Shown here: positions 23,705 to 32,194 of the stretch, in pieces
Numbering within the stretch: the first letter of the stretch is position 1
Layout of the letters: each line of letters begins with the position of its first letter
DNA from: Streptomyces sp. NBC_01788
GTDB taxonomy: Bacteria > Actinomycetota > Actinomycetes > Streptomycetales > Streptomycetaceae
Assembly (NCBI RefSeq): GCF_035917575.1
Contig: NZ_CP109090.1
Span: 2,170,001-2,234,000 of the forward strand
Direction: 5' to 3'
DNA length: 64,000 nt
Made by a program: the position numbers and the translations under genes
Notes under the pieces: model-generated
Databases searched by the model: none
What the model was told of the DNA's origin: nothing
What the model saw: the letters and a program-made list of their open reading frames with translations, nothing else

Positions 23705-24943
23705 ATGAAGACCGCCCCCGAGTCGACGACGATCGTCCGCACGCCGCTGAGGCTCGCAGCCTTCCGGCGGTACGTACTGGCGAACCTCATCTCGGCGACC
23801 GGGTCCGCGATGGCCCCGCTCGCACTGGCCTACTCGGTCATCGAGCAGGGCGGCGGAGCAGGGTCTCTCGGCCTGGTCCTCGCCACGAACACCGTCCCCA
23901 CGATCGTGTTCCTCCTCGCGGGCGGCGTCTTCGCGGACCGCCTGTCCCGAAGCAGGATCCTCTTCCTGGGCAATCTGCTGGCGGCGGGCGCGCAGGGTGC
24001 GCTGGCCGTCACCGTGGCCACCGGACATGCGACGACCGCGTCGATCGCGGCCTGCGGCTTCGTCTCGGGAACCGCGGCGTCCTTCACCGTGCCCGCCACG
24101 CAGGGTGCCGTCGCCCAGATCGTGCCCGCGGAGCACCTGCAGCAGGCCAACGCGCTGCTCAGACTGCCGAGCAACGCGGTCAAGGTGCTGGGGCCGGTCG
24201 CCGGCGGGCTGATCGTCGCGGCCAGTGGCGCGGCGTGGGCCCTGGCGTGGGACTCGTTCACGTTCGCCGCCGCGGCCGTCCTCCTTCTCGGTCTGCGTCT
24301 GGACGCCCCGCTCACCAGGGCCGCCGGCGTCCTGGTGGACCTGCGTGCGGGCTGGAGCGGCTTCTGGTCGCGGACCTGGCTGTGGACCTACACGGCTGCC
24401 GGGACCGTCCTCGTCGCGGCATGGCTGGCGGGCTTCCAGCTCCTCGGCCCGCTCGTCGCCGCTCAGCGGTACGCGGGGGCACGCGACTGGGGCCTGATCC
24501 AGGCGGCCTTCGCCTCCGGCCTGCTGGCGGGAACCCTCGTGTGCCTGCGCTGGAAGCCGTACCGACTGCTCACCGTCGCGGTCGCGGCCGGCGGGGCCCT
24601 CGCGCTCCCCCTGACCGCCATGGCCTGCGGCTCGCCGCTGCTTTTGGTCCTGTCGAGCGCTTCGCTGGCAGGGATCGGGCTCGACATCGCGATCGTCGCC
24701 TGGACCACCGCGTTCCAACAGCACGTGCCCCAGACCGAACAGGGCCGCATGAGCGCGTTCAACGGCATCGGGGAACGCCTCGCCATCCCCCTCGGCTACC
24801 TCATCACCGCCCTCGCGGCCCGCTCGTGGGACACCCAGGGCGTGCTCCTGGCGTGCGGCGGCCTGATCGCCGCGGCCACCCTCCTCAACCTCTGCGTCCC
24901 GGACGTGTACCGCGTCAACCGCCTCGTGCGAGTCGAACAGTGA
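23705..24943 (+). CDS. MFS transporter
   Basis: A 412-residue major facilitator with about 12 hydrophobic segments. The loop 2-3 motif is seen as GGVFADRLSRSRILFLGNLL (motif A-like). Similarity is to the MFS_3 / enterobactin-exporter-like drug efflux group. Substrate unknown. ATG 23705 has GGGAG with 5-nt spacing. The codons between 23627 and 23705 are open but lack a ribosome site. Confidence 0.85.
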   Translation: MKTAPESTTIVRTPLRLAAFRRYVLANLISATGSAMAPLALAYSVIEQGGGAGSLGLVLATNTVPTIVFLLAGGVFADRLSRSRILFLGNLLAAGAQGALAVTVATGHATTASIAACGFVSGTAASFTVPATQGAVAQIVPAEHLQQANALLRLPSNAVKVLGPVAGGLIVAASGAAWALAWDSFTFAAAAVLLLGLRLDAPLTRAAGVLVDLRAGWSGFWSRTWLWTYTAAGTVLVAAWLAGFQLLGPLVAAQRYAGARDWGLIQAAFASGLLAGTLVCLRWKPYRLLTVAVAAGGALALPLTAMACGSPLLLVLSSASLAGIGLDIAIVAWTTAFQQHVPQTEQGRMSAFNGIGERLAIPLGYLITALAARSWDTQGVLLACGGLIAAATLLNLCVPDVYRVNRLVRVEQ

Positions 24944-25145
24944 GACCGCCGCTGTTCGCGATGCGGACCTGAGCCACTCGCCCGTACCGCCGTAGAGGCC
25001 CCAAGCCGGCTCCGTATGCCACGACTTGGCGTGTAGTTGTCGTGAGCACGACCTTCCTTTCGTTCCATGAGCGTTCAACTCGCCGGTCCTGCGCGCGTCG
25101 AGCCACCGTCCCTACGGTCCTTGAGGGCTGCGAAGGAAGGGACTC

Positions 25146-26204
25146 ATGGACACACTCCTCGCGATCCGGGCGCGCGGGACGACCAAGTGTTTCGGCGATG
25201 TCGTCGCGCTCGACGGCGTCGACCTGACCGTGGAGCGGGGAAAGATCCACGGCTTGGCCGGACCGAACGGCGCCGGGAAGACGACACTGCTCGGGCTCCT
25301 GCTGGGGCTGGCCGTCGCCGACAGCGGCTCCCTCGAGATCCTGGGGACGCCCGTCGGGCGGGCGCTCGCCGCTCCCGACGGTGTCGCCGGGTTCGTGGAC
25401 GGGCCCGGGCTCTACCCCTCGCTCACCGCCCGGCAGAACCTCGCCGCGCTGGCCGCACTGCGCGGCCTCGGCGCGCGGACGGCGGGGATCGACGACGTGC
25501 TCGGCGAGGTCGGCCTCACCGATGTCGCCGACGACCCGGCCCGGGGCTTCTCCCTCGGGATGCGTCAACGGCTGGGACTCGCGGCGGCCCTGCTCATCCC
25601 ACCCCGGCTGCTCGTGCTCGACGAGCCCGCCAACGGCCTCGACCCGGCCGGCAAGAGGCACGTGCACGGCGTCCTCACCCGGCTCGCGGCGGTCGGTACC
25701 TGCGTCGTGCTGTCGAGCCACCGCATGGAGGACCTGGAGGCACTCTGCTCCGAGGTCACCATCCTGGCCACCGGACGGGTCGTCTTCTCCGGTCCGTTGA
25801 GCAAGCTGGCCGCCGAGAAACCTGAACTCGACTACCGGCTGCTCACCTCCGATCCGCGGGCCGCCCGCAGACTGGCCGACGGCACGCCCGGGATCCGCGT
25901 CGTCGACGACGCCGTGGCACGGCACGGAGCCGGGACGCTCGTCGTACGCGCGCCGGTGCCCGCTCTCGACGAACTGGTGGTGCGGCTCGTGGGCGCGGGC
26001 ATCGCGTTGCGTGAACTCGCCCCCGTGGTATCGCCGTTGGAGGCCGCGTTCCTCGCCCTCACCGAGCAGCGGGAGGACAGCCCGCCCCGTACGGCGACCG
26101 CCTCGTCATCGACAACGGCAAGATCATGTCGTCCTCGGTCAGCCCGGACGGCACCCACCTCGCGGCCTCGGTCACCGACGGCGGGATGGCGCTGTCCATC
26201 GTGA
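25146..26204 (+). CDS. ABC transporter ATP-binding protein with frame-altered C-terminus
   Basis: Residues 1 to about 312 are a normal drug/lantibiotic-type ABC ATPase: Walker A GPNGAGKT, signature FSLGMRQRLGLAAAL, Walker B LLVLDEPANGLDP, and a C-terminal domain ending VSPLEAAFLALTEQ. Such proteins normally stop a few residues after that motif. Here the frame runs on through about 40 Ser/Thr/Arg-rich residues that are an out-of-frame reading of phosphoesterase coding sequence. The usual downstream ABC-2 permease gene is missing. The parsimonious reading is a deletion with junction near 26080-26095. ATG 25146 follows GGAAGGGA; a TACGGT hexamer at 25113 may be its -10 box. Confidence 0.8.
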   Translation: MDTLLAIRARGTTKCFGDVVALDGVDLTVERGKIHGLAGPNGAGKTTLLGLLLGLAVADSGSLEILGTPVGRALAAPDGVAGFVDGPGLYPSLTARQNLAALAALRGLGARTAGIDDVLGEVGLTDVADDPARGFSLGMRQRLGLAAALLIPPRLLVLDEPANGLDPAGKRHVHGVLTRLAAVGTCVVLSSHRMEDLEALCSEVTILATGRVVFSGPLSKLAAEKPELDYRLLTSDPRAARRLADGTPGIRVVDDAVARHGAGTLVVRAPVPALDELVVRLVGAGIALRELAPVVSPLEAAFLALTEQREDSPPRTATASSSTTARSCRPRSARTAPTSRPRSPTAGWRCPS

Positions 26205-28630
26205 ACCTGAAGAACTGGAAGGTGCAGCAGCTCGTCGGCAACAGCGCCTCGGCGGACCTGCGCATCAGCGGCAACGACGTGGGCCAGGAAGGCCCCGCGT
26301 ACTCGCCCGACGGCTCGCAGCTGTGGCTGGGCCAGACCGACGGCTACACCAGGTTCACGGTGCGGCCGGACGGCAGTGTCGCGGACCCGACGTTCATCGG
26401 GATCCCGGCGGACGGGTCCAAGCACGCGCTGGTGGCGGCGGCGGTGTTCTCGCCCGACGGCTCCACCGTGTACTCCGCGGTCAACGGCCAGAACCGGGTG
26501 GTCGCCATCGACGCGGCGACCGGCGCCGTCCGGCGCAGCTGGGCCGTGGGCAACGCGCCCCGGGGCATCGTCAGGGTCGGCGACAAGCTGTACGTCGGCA
26601 ACGAGGGCGGGCGTCCGGCGAAGCCCGGTGACACCACGATCAACTCGTACGGCACCCCGGTGCCGGCCGACCCGGTGACCGCGGCCACCACCACCGGCAC
26701 GGTCAGCGTCATCGACCTGGCGCGCCCCGACTCCGCCGCCGGAAGCATCGACGTCGGTCTGCACCCGACCGCCCTGTACGCCGGGAAGGGTGCGGTGTTC
26801 GTCACCAACACCGCCACCAACGACGTGTCGGTCATCGACACCGCCCGCGGCAAGGTCGCGCAGACCATCGCCACCCGGCCGTGGCCGGAGGCGTCGGTGG
26901 GCTACGAGCCCGACGCGGTGACGCTCACCGATGACGGCCATCTGCTGGTGACGCTCGGCCGCGCCAACGCGGTCGCCGTCTACCGGTACACGACCCCGCA
27001 GGAGCCGGTCAGCTACGTCGGCCTGCTCCCGACGGACTACTTCCCCTCCGAGATCGCCACCGTCGGCAACGAGGTGGTGGTCTCCAACACCCGTGGCATC
27101 GACGCCCGCCGCCCCACCACCGCGGCCGGGCACGGCACCCACGACACGACGTCGAGCCTCCAGCGGTTCAGGCTGCCGAACGACCACGTCATCAAGTCCT
27201 GGACCAGGAAGGTGTTCCGGCAGAACGGCTGGACAAGCGGCTCGGTCGAGCTGACCCGGGGCAACGGCGGCGGCAAGGCGAAGGCCGTGCCGGTCCCGGA
27301 CCGGATCGGCGACCCCTCGACGATCAAGCACGTGTTCCTGATCGTCAAGGAGAACCGGACCTACGACCAGGTCTTCGGTGACCTTCCGCAGGGCAACGGC
27401 GACCCGGCCCTCGCGCAGTTCGGCGAGAACGTGACGCCGAACCAGCACGCGCTGGCGAAGCAGTTCGGACTGTACGACAACACGTACGACATCGGCACCA
27501 ACTCCGCCGAGGGCCACAACTGGCTGATGCAGGCGGACAACCCGGAGTACACGGAGTCCTCCGCCGGTGAGTACGCGCGCAGTTACGACACCGAGGACGA
27601 CGCCCTCGGCCACCAGCGCAGCGGCTTCCTCTGGACCGGCGCGCAGGCCGCGGGCAAGTCCGTGCGGAACTTCGGCGAGTTCCAGCAGTTCCTGACCAAG
27701 CCGGCGGACGCCACCTGGCAGAACCTGTACTGCGACGCCAGGAACATGGACGCGACCGGGCAGGACACCGCCTACACCCTGCACTCGTCCTCGCCGATAC
27801 CGTCGCTCAACGACGTGTCGGTGCACGGCTTCCCGAAGTACGACCTCAGTGTCCCGGACCTCTACCGGTACGAGATCTGGAAGCGTGACTTCGAGAAGAA
27901 CGGGCCGGCGAACCTGAACACGTTCTGGCTCTCCAGCGACCACACCGGCGGACCGGCGAACGCGTCCGCCCAGGTCGCGGACAACGACCTCGCCACCGGC
28001 ACGATCATCGACAGGATCTCGCACAGCCCGTACTGGAAGGACTCGGCGATCTTCGTCGTCGAGGACGACTCCCAGGCCGGCCTCGACCACGTCGACGGCC
28101 ACCGGGCCCCGATCCAGATCGTAAGCCCCTGGGCCCGGCACGGAGTCGTCGACAGTCGCTACTACTCGCAGATCACGATGGTCCGCACCATCGAGCAGAT
28201 CCTCGGGATCCACCCGATGAACCAGAAGGACAGCGCGGCCAGCCCGATGACCGGGGCGTTCACGCAGAAGCCGGACCTCACGCCGTTCACGGCCGTGCCC
28301 AACCGGGTCCCGCTGACGGACGGCCTGAAGACCCCGCCCGCCTGTGGGGTGGACACCCCGGCGCCGCAGAACCCGCGTGCGGCCGCCGCGCCGTCGGTGA
28401 CGGTTCCGGCGGACAAGCGGGCGGTCGCGGCGAGGTGGGACGCCTGGAAGTCGAAGCAGCGTCTGACCGGGCCCGACGCCAGGCCCGACTTCGCCAACCC
28501 GGCTCAGATGAACCACTTCACGTGGTACGAGACGCACGGGTGGAAGACGCCGTACCCCGGTGAGAAGAAGGTCTTCGCACCGGACGACGTGCCCGGCGCC
28601 TACATCCCGTCACCGGAGTCCGACGGCTGA
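26126..28630 (+). CDS. 5'-truncated YncE-like beta-propeller / phosphoesterase protein
   Basis: The frame open from about 26080 to 28630 encodes a two-part protein. A seven-bladed YncE-like propeller covers residues 1 to about 340 (SPDGTHLAASVTDGG, YSPDGSQLWLGQTDG, VFSPDGSTVYSAVNGQNR, VIDTARGKVAQTIATRPWP). An alkaline-phosphatase-fold phosphoesterase follows (HVFLIVKENRTYDQVFGDLPQGN, EGHNWLMQADNPEY, FVVEDDSQAGLDHVDGHRAP, SRYYSQITMVRTIEQILGI). Relatives are secreted and begin with a signal peptide and roughly 60-70 more residues; here they are missing and replaced by an out-of-frame ABC ATPase gene. The ATG at 26126 lies within a propeller blade and has no convincing ribosome site, so expression and export are doubtful. 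Confidence 0.75.
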   Translation: MSSSVSPDGTHLAASVTDGGMALSIVNLKNWKVQQLVGNSASADLRISGNDVGQEGPAYSPDGSQLWLGQTDGYTRFTVRPDGSVADPTFIGIPADGSKHALVAAAVFSPDGSTVYSAVNGQNRVVAIDAATGAVRRSWAVGNAPRGIVRVGDKLYVGNEGGRPAKPGDTTINSYGTPVPADPVTAATTTGTVSVIDLARPDSAAGSIDVGLHPTALYAGKGAVFVTNTATNDVSVIDTARGKVAQTIATRPWPEASVGYEPDAVTLTDDGHLLVTLGRANAVAVYRYTTPQEPVSYVGLLPTDYFPSEIATVGNEVVVSNTRGIDARRPTTAAGHGTHDTTSSLQRFRLPNDHVIKSWTRKVFRQNGWTSGSVELTRGNGGGKAKAVPVPDRIGDPSTIKHVFLIVKENRTYDQVFGDLPQGNGDPALAQFGENVTPNQHALAKQFGLYDNTYDIGTNSAEGHNWLMQADNPEYTESSAGEYARSYDTEDDALGHQRSGFLWTGAQAAGKSVRNFGEFQQFLTKPADATWQNLYCDARNMDATGQDTAYTLHSSSPIPSLNDVSVHGFPKYDLSVPDLYRYEIWKRDFEKNGPANLNTFWLSSDHTGGPANASAQVADNDLATGTIIDRISHSPYWKDSAIFVVEDDSQAGLDHVDGHRAPIQIVSPWARHGVVDSRYYSQITMVRTIEQILGIHPMNQKDSAASPMTGAFTQKPDLTPFTAVPNRVPLTDGLKTPPACGVDTPAPQNPRAAAAPSVTVPADKRAVAARWDAWKSKQRLTGPDARPDFANPAQMNHFTWYETHGWKTPYPGEKKVFAPDDVPGAYIPSPESDG

Positions 28631-28633
28631 CGG

Positions 28634-28659
28634 CTGACGGCAGACGGCTGCGCCGTCAG
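28634..28659. terminator. hairpin after the phosphoesterase gene
   Basis: CTGACGGC (28634-28641) pairs perfectly with GCCGTCAG (28652-28659) over a 10-nt loop, directly after the stop codon at 28628-28630. Confidence 0.6.
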
Positions 28660-28777
28660 CGGGGCGGCATGGGCGGGCGGCGCCGGGCGGGGCCGGGCCG
28701 TGAAATTCGGCTGCGACATCGGGGACACGCGTGGAGGATGGAGAAGTCGCCCGGCCCCGTCCGTCCAAGGGACTCAC

Positions 28778-29293
28778 ATGATCCGACGCGTCGCCACAGC
28801 TCCCGGTGTTGTTCCGCCGCCCGTGTACACGAGCGCTGAGAGCACCGTCGCTCTGCGCCGGGCGCGTGACACGGATGCCCTGGCCGTCGCCGATGTCTGG
28901 CTGCGGTCCTTCGCCGCCGCGCTGCCGAGTGTCGTCCGGCCGCACTCCGACGACGCGGTGCGTGCCTGGTTCCGTGATGTCGTGGTGCCCCGCCAGGAGA
29001 CCTGGGTCGCCGACGCGGGCGGTGACGCCGGCGTCGTGGGCCTGATGGTGCTCGGCGACGACGTGCTGGAGCAGTTGTACCTCGCCCCGGACCGGCGCGG
29101 GAACGGCCTCGGCGGCCGCTTCGTCGCCCTCGCCAAGGAACGCAGGCCGCGGGGCCTTTCCCTGCGGACGTTCCAGGTCAACCGGCCCGCCCACCGCTTC
29201 TACGAGCGCCACGGCTTCGTGGCCGCCGAATGTACCGACGGCAGCGGGAACGAGGAACGGGAACCGGACGTGCGGTACGTGTGGAAGCCCTGA
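28778..29293 (+). CDS. GNAT family N-acetyltransferase
   Basis: A 171-residue acetyl-CoA-dependent transferase. The GNAT elements run RRARDTDALAVADVWLRSF (motif C/D start), VGLMVLGDDVLEQLYLAPDRRGNGLGGRFVALA (motif A, with the R/Q-x-x-G-x-G/A acetyl-CoA loop as RRGNGLGG) and NRPAHRFYERHGFV (motif B). The acceptor is unknown. ATG 28778 has AAGGGA upstream. Confidence 0.85.
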   Translation: MIRRVATAPGVVPPPVYTSAESTVALRRARDTDALAVADVWLRSFAAALPSVVRPHSDDAVRAWFRDVVVPRQETWVADAGGDAGVVGLMVLGDDVLEQLYLAPDRRGNGLGGRFVALAKERRPRGLSLRTFQVNRPAHRFYERHGFVAAECTDGSGNEEREPDVRYVWKP

Positions 29294-29313
29294 GACCGGG
29301 CCGGGGCGCCTAG

Positions 29314-30279
29314 CTACCGCGACCGGGCGTACTTGTCCGTCGCCGCCACCAAGGCGTCCACCGCGCCCGGCGCTCCCGAGTCGTGCCCGGCCTCGGCCAC
29401 GACGATCAACTCGCTGTCCGGCCAGGCCCGGTGGAGGCGCCAGGGGGTGCCGAGGAGATTACCGAAGTCGAGGCTGCCCTGGACGAGGGTGCCGGGAATG
29501 CCCCTGAGCCTGCGGGCGTCGCCCAGTACCACTCCCTCGTCGTTGCCCTCGCCGAGGAAGTGGTCGTTGCCGAAGTAGTGCGTGACCGTACGCGCGAATC
29601 CCATGCGGAACGCGGGGTCCTCGTAGCGTTCGACGGACCTGGGCGGGGCGGGGATGATCGCCGTCTCCCAGTCGGTCCAGGCCCGCGCGGCCCGCTCGCG
29701 CACGGCCGGGTCGGGCGACTCGATCAGCCGGTTGCAGGCGGCCGCGAGGTTTCCGGTGCGGTCCGCCTCGGGCAGCTCGGCGAGGAACCGCTCGAAGGCC
29801 TCGGGGAAGATCCTCCCCAGGCCGTGGGTCAGCAGGGCCACCTCCGGGTTGGAACCGGTCGCGATCCCCGTCAGCACCAGCTCGGAGACCACACCGGGAT
29901 GCGTCTGCGCGTAACGCAGCGCCAGCACCGAGCCCCACGAGCCGCCCCACACCAGCCACCGCTCGATGCCCAGGTGGCGCCGCAGCAGTTCCAGGTCGGC
30001 CATCTGGTGCGCTGTCGTGTTGACGCTCATGTCGGTGCCGTACACGCTCGCGTGCGGCGTGGAACGGCCGCAGCCGCGCTGGTCGAGCAGCACGATCCGG
30101 TACGCGGAGGGGTCGCAGTAGCGCCGGAGGCCCGGCGTGCATCCGGAGCCCGGCCCGCCGTGCAGCATCACCGCCGGCTTGCCGCGGGGGTTGCCGCAGA
30201 CCTCCCAGTACACGCGGTTGCCGTCGCCGACGTCGAGCATGCCCTGGTCGTACGGTTCGATCTCCGGGTACAGGCTCAT
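29314..30279 (-). CDS. pip: proline iminopeptidase
   Basis: A 321-residue alpha/beta hydrolase of peptidase family S33 that removes N-terminal proline from peptides in the cytoplasm. Motifs are HGGPGSGCTPG (oxyanion region), DQRGCGRSTPH, the nucleophile elbow GGSWGS (Ser114), QGSLDFGN (Asp region) and EAGHDSG (His). In most family members the acid loop reads GRYD; here QGSLDF replaces it, with Asp still present. ATG 30279 is the first start. The gene is followed by no clear terminator. Confidence 0.9.
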   Translation of the reverse strand: MSLYPEIEPYDQGMLDVGDGNRVYWEVCGNPRGKPAVMLHGGPGSGCTPGLRRYCDPSAYRIVLLDQRGCGRSTPHASVYGTDMSVNTTAHQMADLELLRRHLGIERWLVWGGSWGSVLALRYAQTHPGVVSELVLTGIATGSNPEVALLTHGLGRIFPEAFERFLAELPEADRTGNLAAACNRLIESPDPAVRERAARAWTDWETAIIPAPPRSVERYEDPAFRMGFARTVTHYFGNDHFLGEGNDEGVVLGDARRLRGIPGTLVQGSLDFGNLLGTPWRLHRAWPDSELIVVAEAGHDSGAPGAVDALVAATDKYARSR

Positions 30280-30339
30280 CGGGGCACCGTAACGGGTGTA
30301 CGGCGTCCGCGTCGTCTCCTTTCTCCGGGTGACCGCGGG

Positions 30340-31053
30340 CTACTCCGTCGGCAGCCTCACTGGCAGCCCCGCCGTTCGGGCCGCCGTCCGCAGCACGTCT
30401 CGGAGCATGGCGGGGGTGAGTCTGCCGGTGAAGGTGTTGCGTTGGCTGACGTGGAAGCAGGCGAAGAGGTCGAGGCCGTCGAGGGACATCCGGGCGCCGT
30501 GGGCGAACGGCGGGCGGGGGCGGGGGACGGGCCAGCCGGCTTCGGCGAAGGCCGGGAGGGCGGCCTGCCAGCCGAAGGCGCCCAGGACGACCACCGCGCG
30601 GAGGGTGGGGCGCAGCAGGGTGAGTTCCTGGACCAGCCAGGGACGGCAGGTGTCCCGTTCGCCGGGGGTGGGCTTGTTGGCGGGTGGTGCGCAGTGCACG
30701 GGGGAGGAGACACGTACCCCGTACAGTTCCAGGCCGTCGTCGGCGGAGGTGGAGGTGGGCTGGGAGGCCAGCCCCAGCTCGTACAGGGCCTCGTACAGCA
30801 CGTCGCCGGAGCGGTCGCCGGTGAACATGCGGCCGGTGCGGTTGCCGCCGTGTGCCGCCGGGGCGAGTCCGACGATCAGCAGACGGGCGTCCGCCGGTCC
30901 GAATCCCGGCACCGGGCGGCCCCAGTACGTCCAGTCGGCGAACGCGGCCCGCTTGGTGCGCGCCACCTCCTCCCGCCAGGCGACCAGCCGCGGGCAGGCC
31001 CGGCAGTCGGCGATCCGCCCGTCGAGGGCGGCGAGGCTGCTGCTCTCGTCCAT
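30340..31053 (-). CDS. uracil-DNA glycosylase, family 5 (UdgB) like
   Basis: A 237-residue DNA repair enzyme that removes uracil and other deaminated bases. The Fe-S cluster cysteines start with CRACPRLVAWREEVA and include C in SPVHCAPPANKPTPGERDTC. The active-site motif A reads GLAPAAHGGNRTGRMFTGD, in which the usual catalytic Asp/Asn position is Ala-like, as in family 5. Motif 2 is CFHVSQRNTFTGRLT. ATG 31053 is used; the gene is divergent from the S4 protein gene with 55 bp between starts. No damage-type promoter motif is visible here, unlike the other three repair genes in this window. Confidence 0.88.
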   Translation of the reverse strand: MDESSSLAALDGRIADCRACPRLVAWREEVARTKRAAFADWTYWGRPVPGFGPADARLLIVGLAPAAHGGNRTGRMFTGDRSGDVLYEALYELGLASQPTSTSADDGLELYGVRVSSPVHCAPPANKPTPGERDTCRPWLVQELTLLRPTLRAVVVLGAFGWQAALPAFAEAGWPVPRPRPPFAHGARMSLDGLDLFACFHVSQRNTFTGRLTPAMLRDVLRTAARTAGLPVRLPTE

Positions 31054-31108
31054 GGCTCCACGGTAATTACCTCCGGGTCGAAGCCGTCGGGCCGCTAAGG
31101 TCGGATGC

Positions 31109-31609
31109 ATGGCTTCGCAGGACGACCAGGACCAAGGCGTGGATCCGAAGACGACCGCCGCTGTCGCCGCCGCCGAGGCGGCCGGCCCGGCGAGCGGGGA
31201 GAACGTACGGATCGACAGCTGGATCTGGGCCGTCCGGCTGGTCAAGACCCGCTCCATCGGCGCCACCGCGTGCCGGGGCGGGCATGTCCGGGTGAACGGG
31301 GAGCGCGTGAAGCCCGCCTACTCGGTGCGCGTCGGCGACGAGGTGCGGCTGCGGCACGAGGGCCGCGAGCGGATCGTCGTCGTCAAGCGGCTGATCCGCA
31401 AGCGCGTGGGCGCCCCCGTCGCCGTCCAGTGCTACGTCGACAACTCCCCACCGCCCCCGCCCCGCGAGGCCGTCGCCCCGATCGGCATCCGCGACCGCGG
31501 CACGGGCCGCCCCACCAAGCGCGACCGCCGCGAGCTGGAGCGCCTGCGGGACCTGGGCGGGCCGGGCGGCTTCGGTGACGGACCGGCGGGCCGTCCCAAG
31601 GAGCGGTGA
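31109..31609 (+). CDS. S4-domain RNA-binding protein (Hsp15-like)
   Basis: A 166-residue protein with one S4 domain: VRIDSWIWAVRLVKTRSIGATACRGGHVRVNGERVKPAYSVRVGDEVRL at residues about 33-82, the layout of ribosome-associated heat shock protein Hsp15 (HslR). The rest is basic and Pro/Arg-rich (RGTGRPTKRDRRELERLRDL). It likely binds ribosomal RNA. A TAAGGT hexamer at 31096-31101 sits 7 nt before the ATG at 31109 and no Shine-Dalgarno sequence is seen, so translation is probably leaderless. Confidence 0.85.
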   Translation: MASQDDQDQGVDPKTTAAVAAAEAAGPASGENVRIDSWIWAVRLVKTRSIGATACRGGHVRVNGERVKPAYSVRVGDEVRLRHEGRERIVVVKRLIRKRVGAPVAVQCYVDNSPPPPPREAVAPIGIRDRGTGRPTKRDRRELERLRDLGGPGGFGDGPAGRPKER

Positions 31610-31633
31610 CACCGGTCCGGGCGGTCACGTCCG

Positions 31634-32080
31634 TCACGGTTGCCGCCGCACCAGCCGCAGCAACCGAGCGTTGTGGTCCCGCCGCGCCCAGGCGATGACC
31701 GCCAGCGGCACGATCAGAACGACCGGGGTCGCCGCGTTCTGCCCGTCGAAGGCGGTGAGCTGCACGATGAAGGCTCCTACCATCAGCGCGCTCAGCGCCA
31801 TCGCCGACGCCGACTGAAGCACTGGAATCAGCAGCGCCACACCTCCGGCCAGCTCCAGCACCCCGATGCCGTACATGCCCGCGCTGCCCCAGCCCATCCG
31901 GTCGAAGCTCTCGACCGCCGTCGGGTGCGCGATGAGCTTGGGCAACGCGCCGGCGAACACGAAGAACAGCGCGAGCAGCACCTGTACGGAGCGCAGTGCG
32001 ATACGAGCGGCGCGGCGGCCGGAGGCGGACGCCGGCGACGTGGTGGGTGCGGTGGGCGCGGTGCGTTCGGACACGGACAT
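31634..32080 (-). CDS. DoxX family membrane protein
   Basis: A 148-residue protein with four hydrophobic helices after a Thr/Pro/Ala-rich N-terminus of about 25 residues. DoxX features are ALFFVFAGALPKLIAHPTAVESFDRMGWG and GIGVLELAGGVALLIPVL. Members act in membrane-associated redox or thiol stress complexes, but this one is uncharacterised. ATG 32080 has GGAGA with 5-nt spacing. It is convergent with the S4 gene. Confidence 0.85.
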   Translation of the reverse strand: MSVSERTAPTAPTTSPASASGRRAARIALRSVQVLLALFFVFAGALPKLIAHPTAVESFDRMGWGSAGMYGIGVLELAGGVALLIPVLQSASAMALSALMVGAFIVQLTAFDGQNAATPVVLIVPLAVIAWARRDHNARLLRLVRRQP

Positions 32081-32194
32081 ACGGGTCTCCTGTGTGTGGC
32101 GATGAGGAACGACCGTTGTGGTGCTTGAGGGCCGTCGTGCTTGCACAGAGACAGACCGGTCCGCGCTCCCGAACTCATCGCTGTCCGGGCTCCG

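Noticed and set aside
25019..25045. Inverted repeat CACGAC...GTCGTG upstream of the ABC ATPase gene
   Set aside because: Only 6 bp arms with a 13-nt spacer and no relation to a promoter; too weak to call an operator.
25832..28537. 901-codon open frame on the minus strand
   Set aside because: Antisense shadow of the phosphoesterase gene, with low-complexity Val/Arg/Gly composition typical of such shadows in GC-rich DNA.
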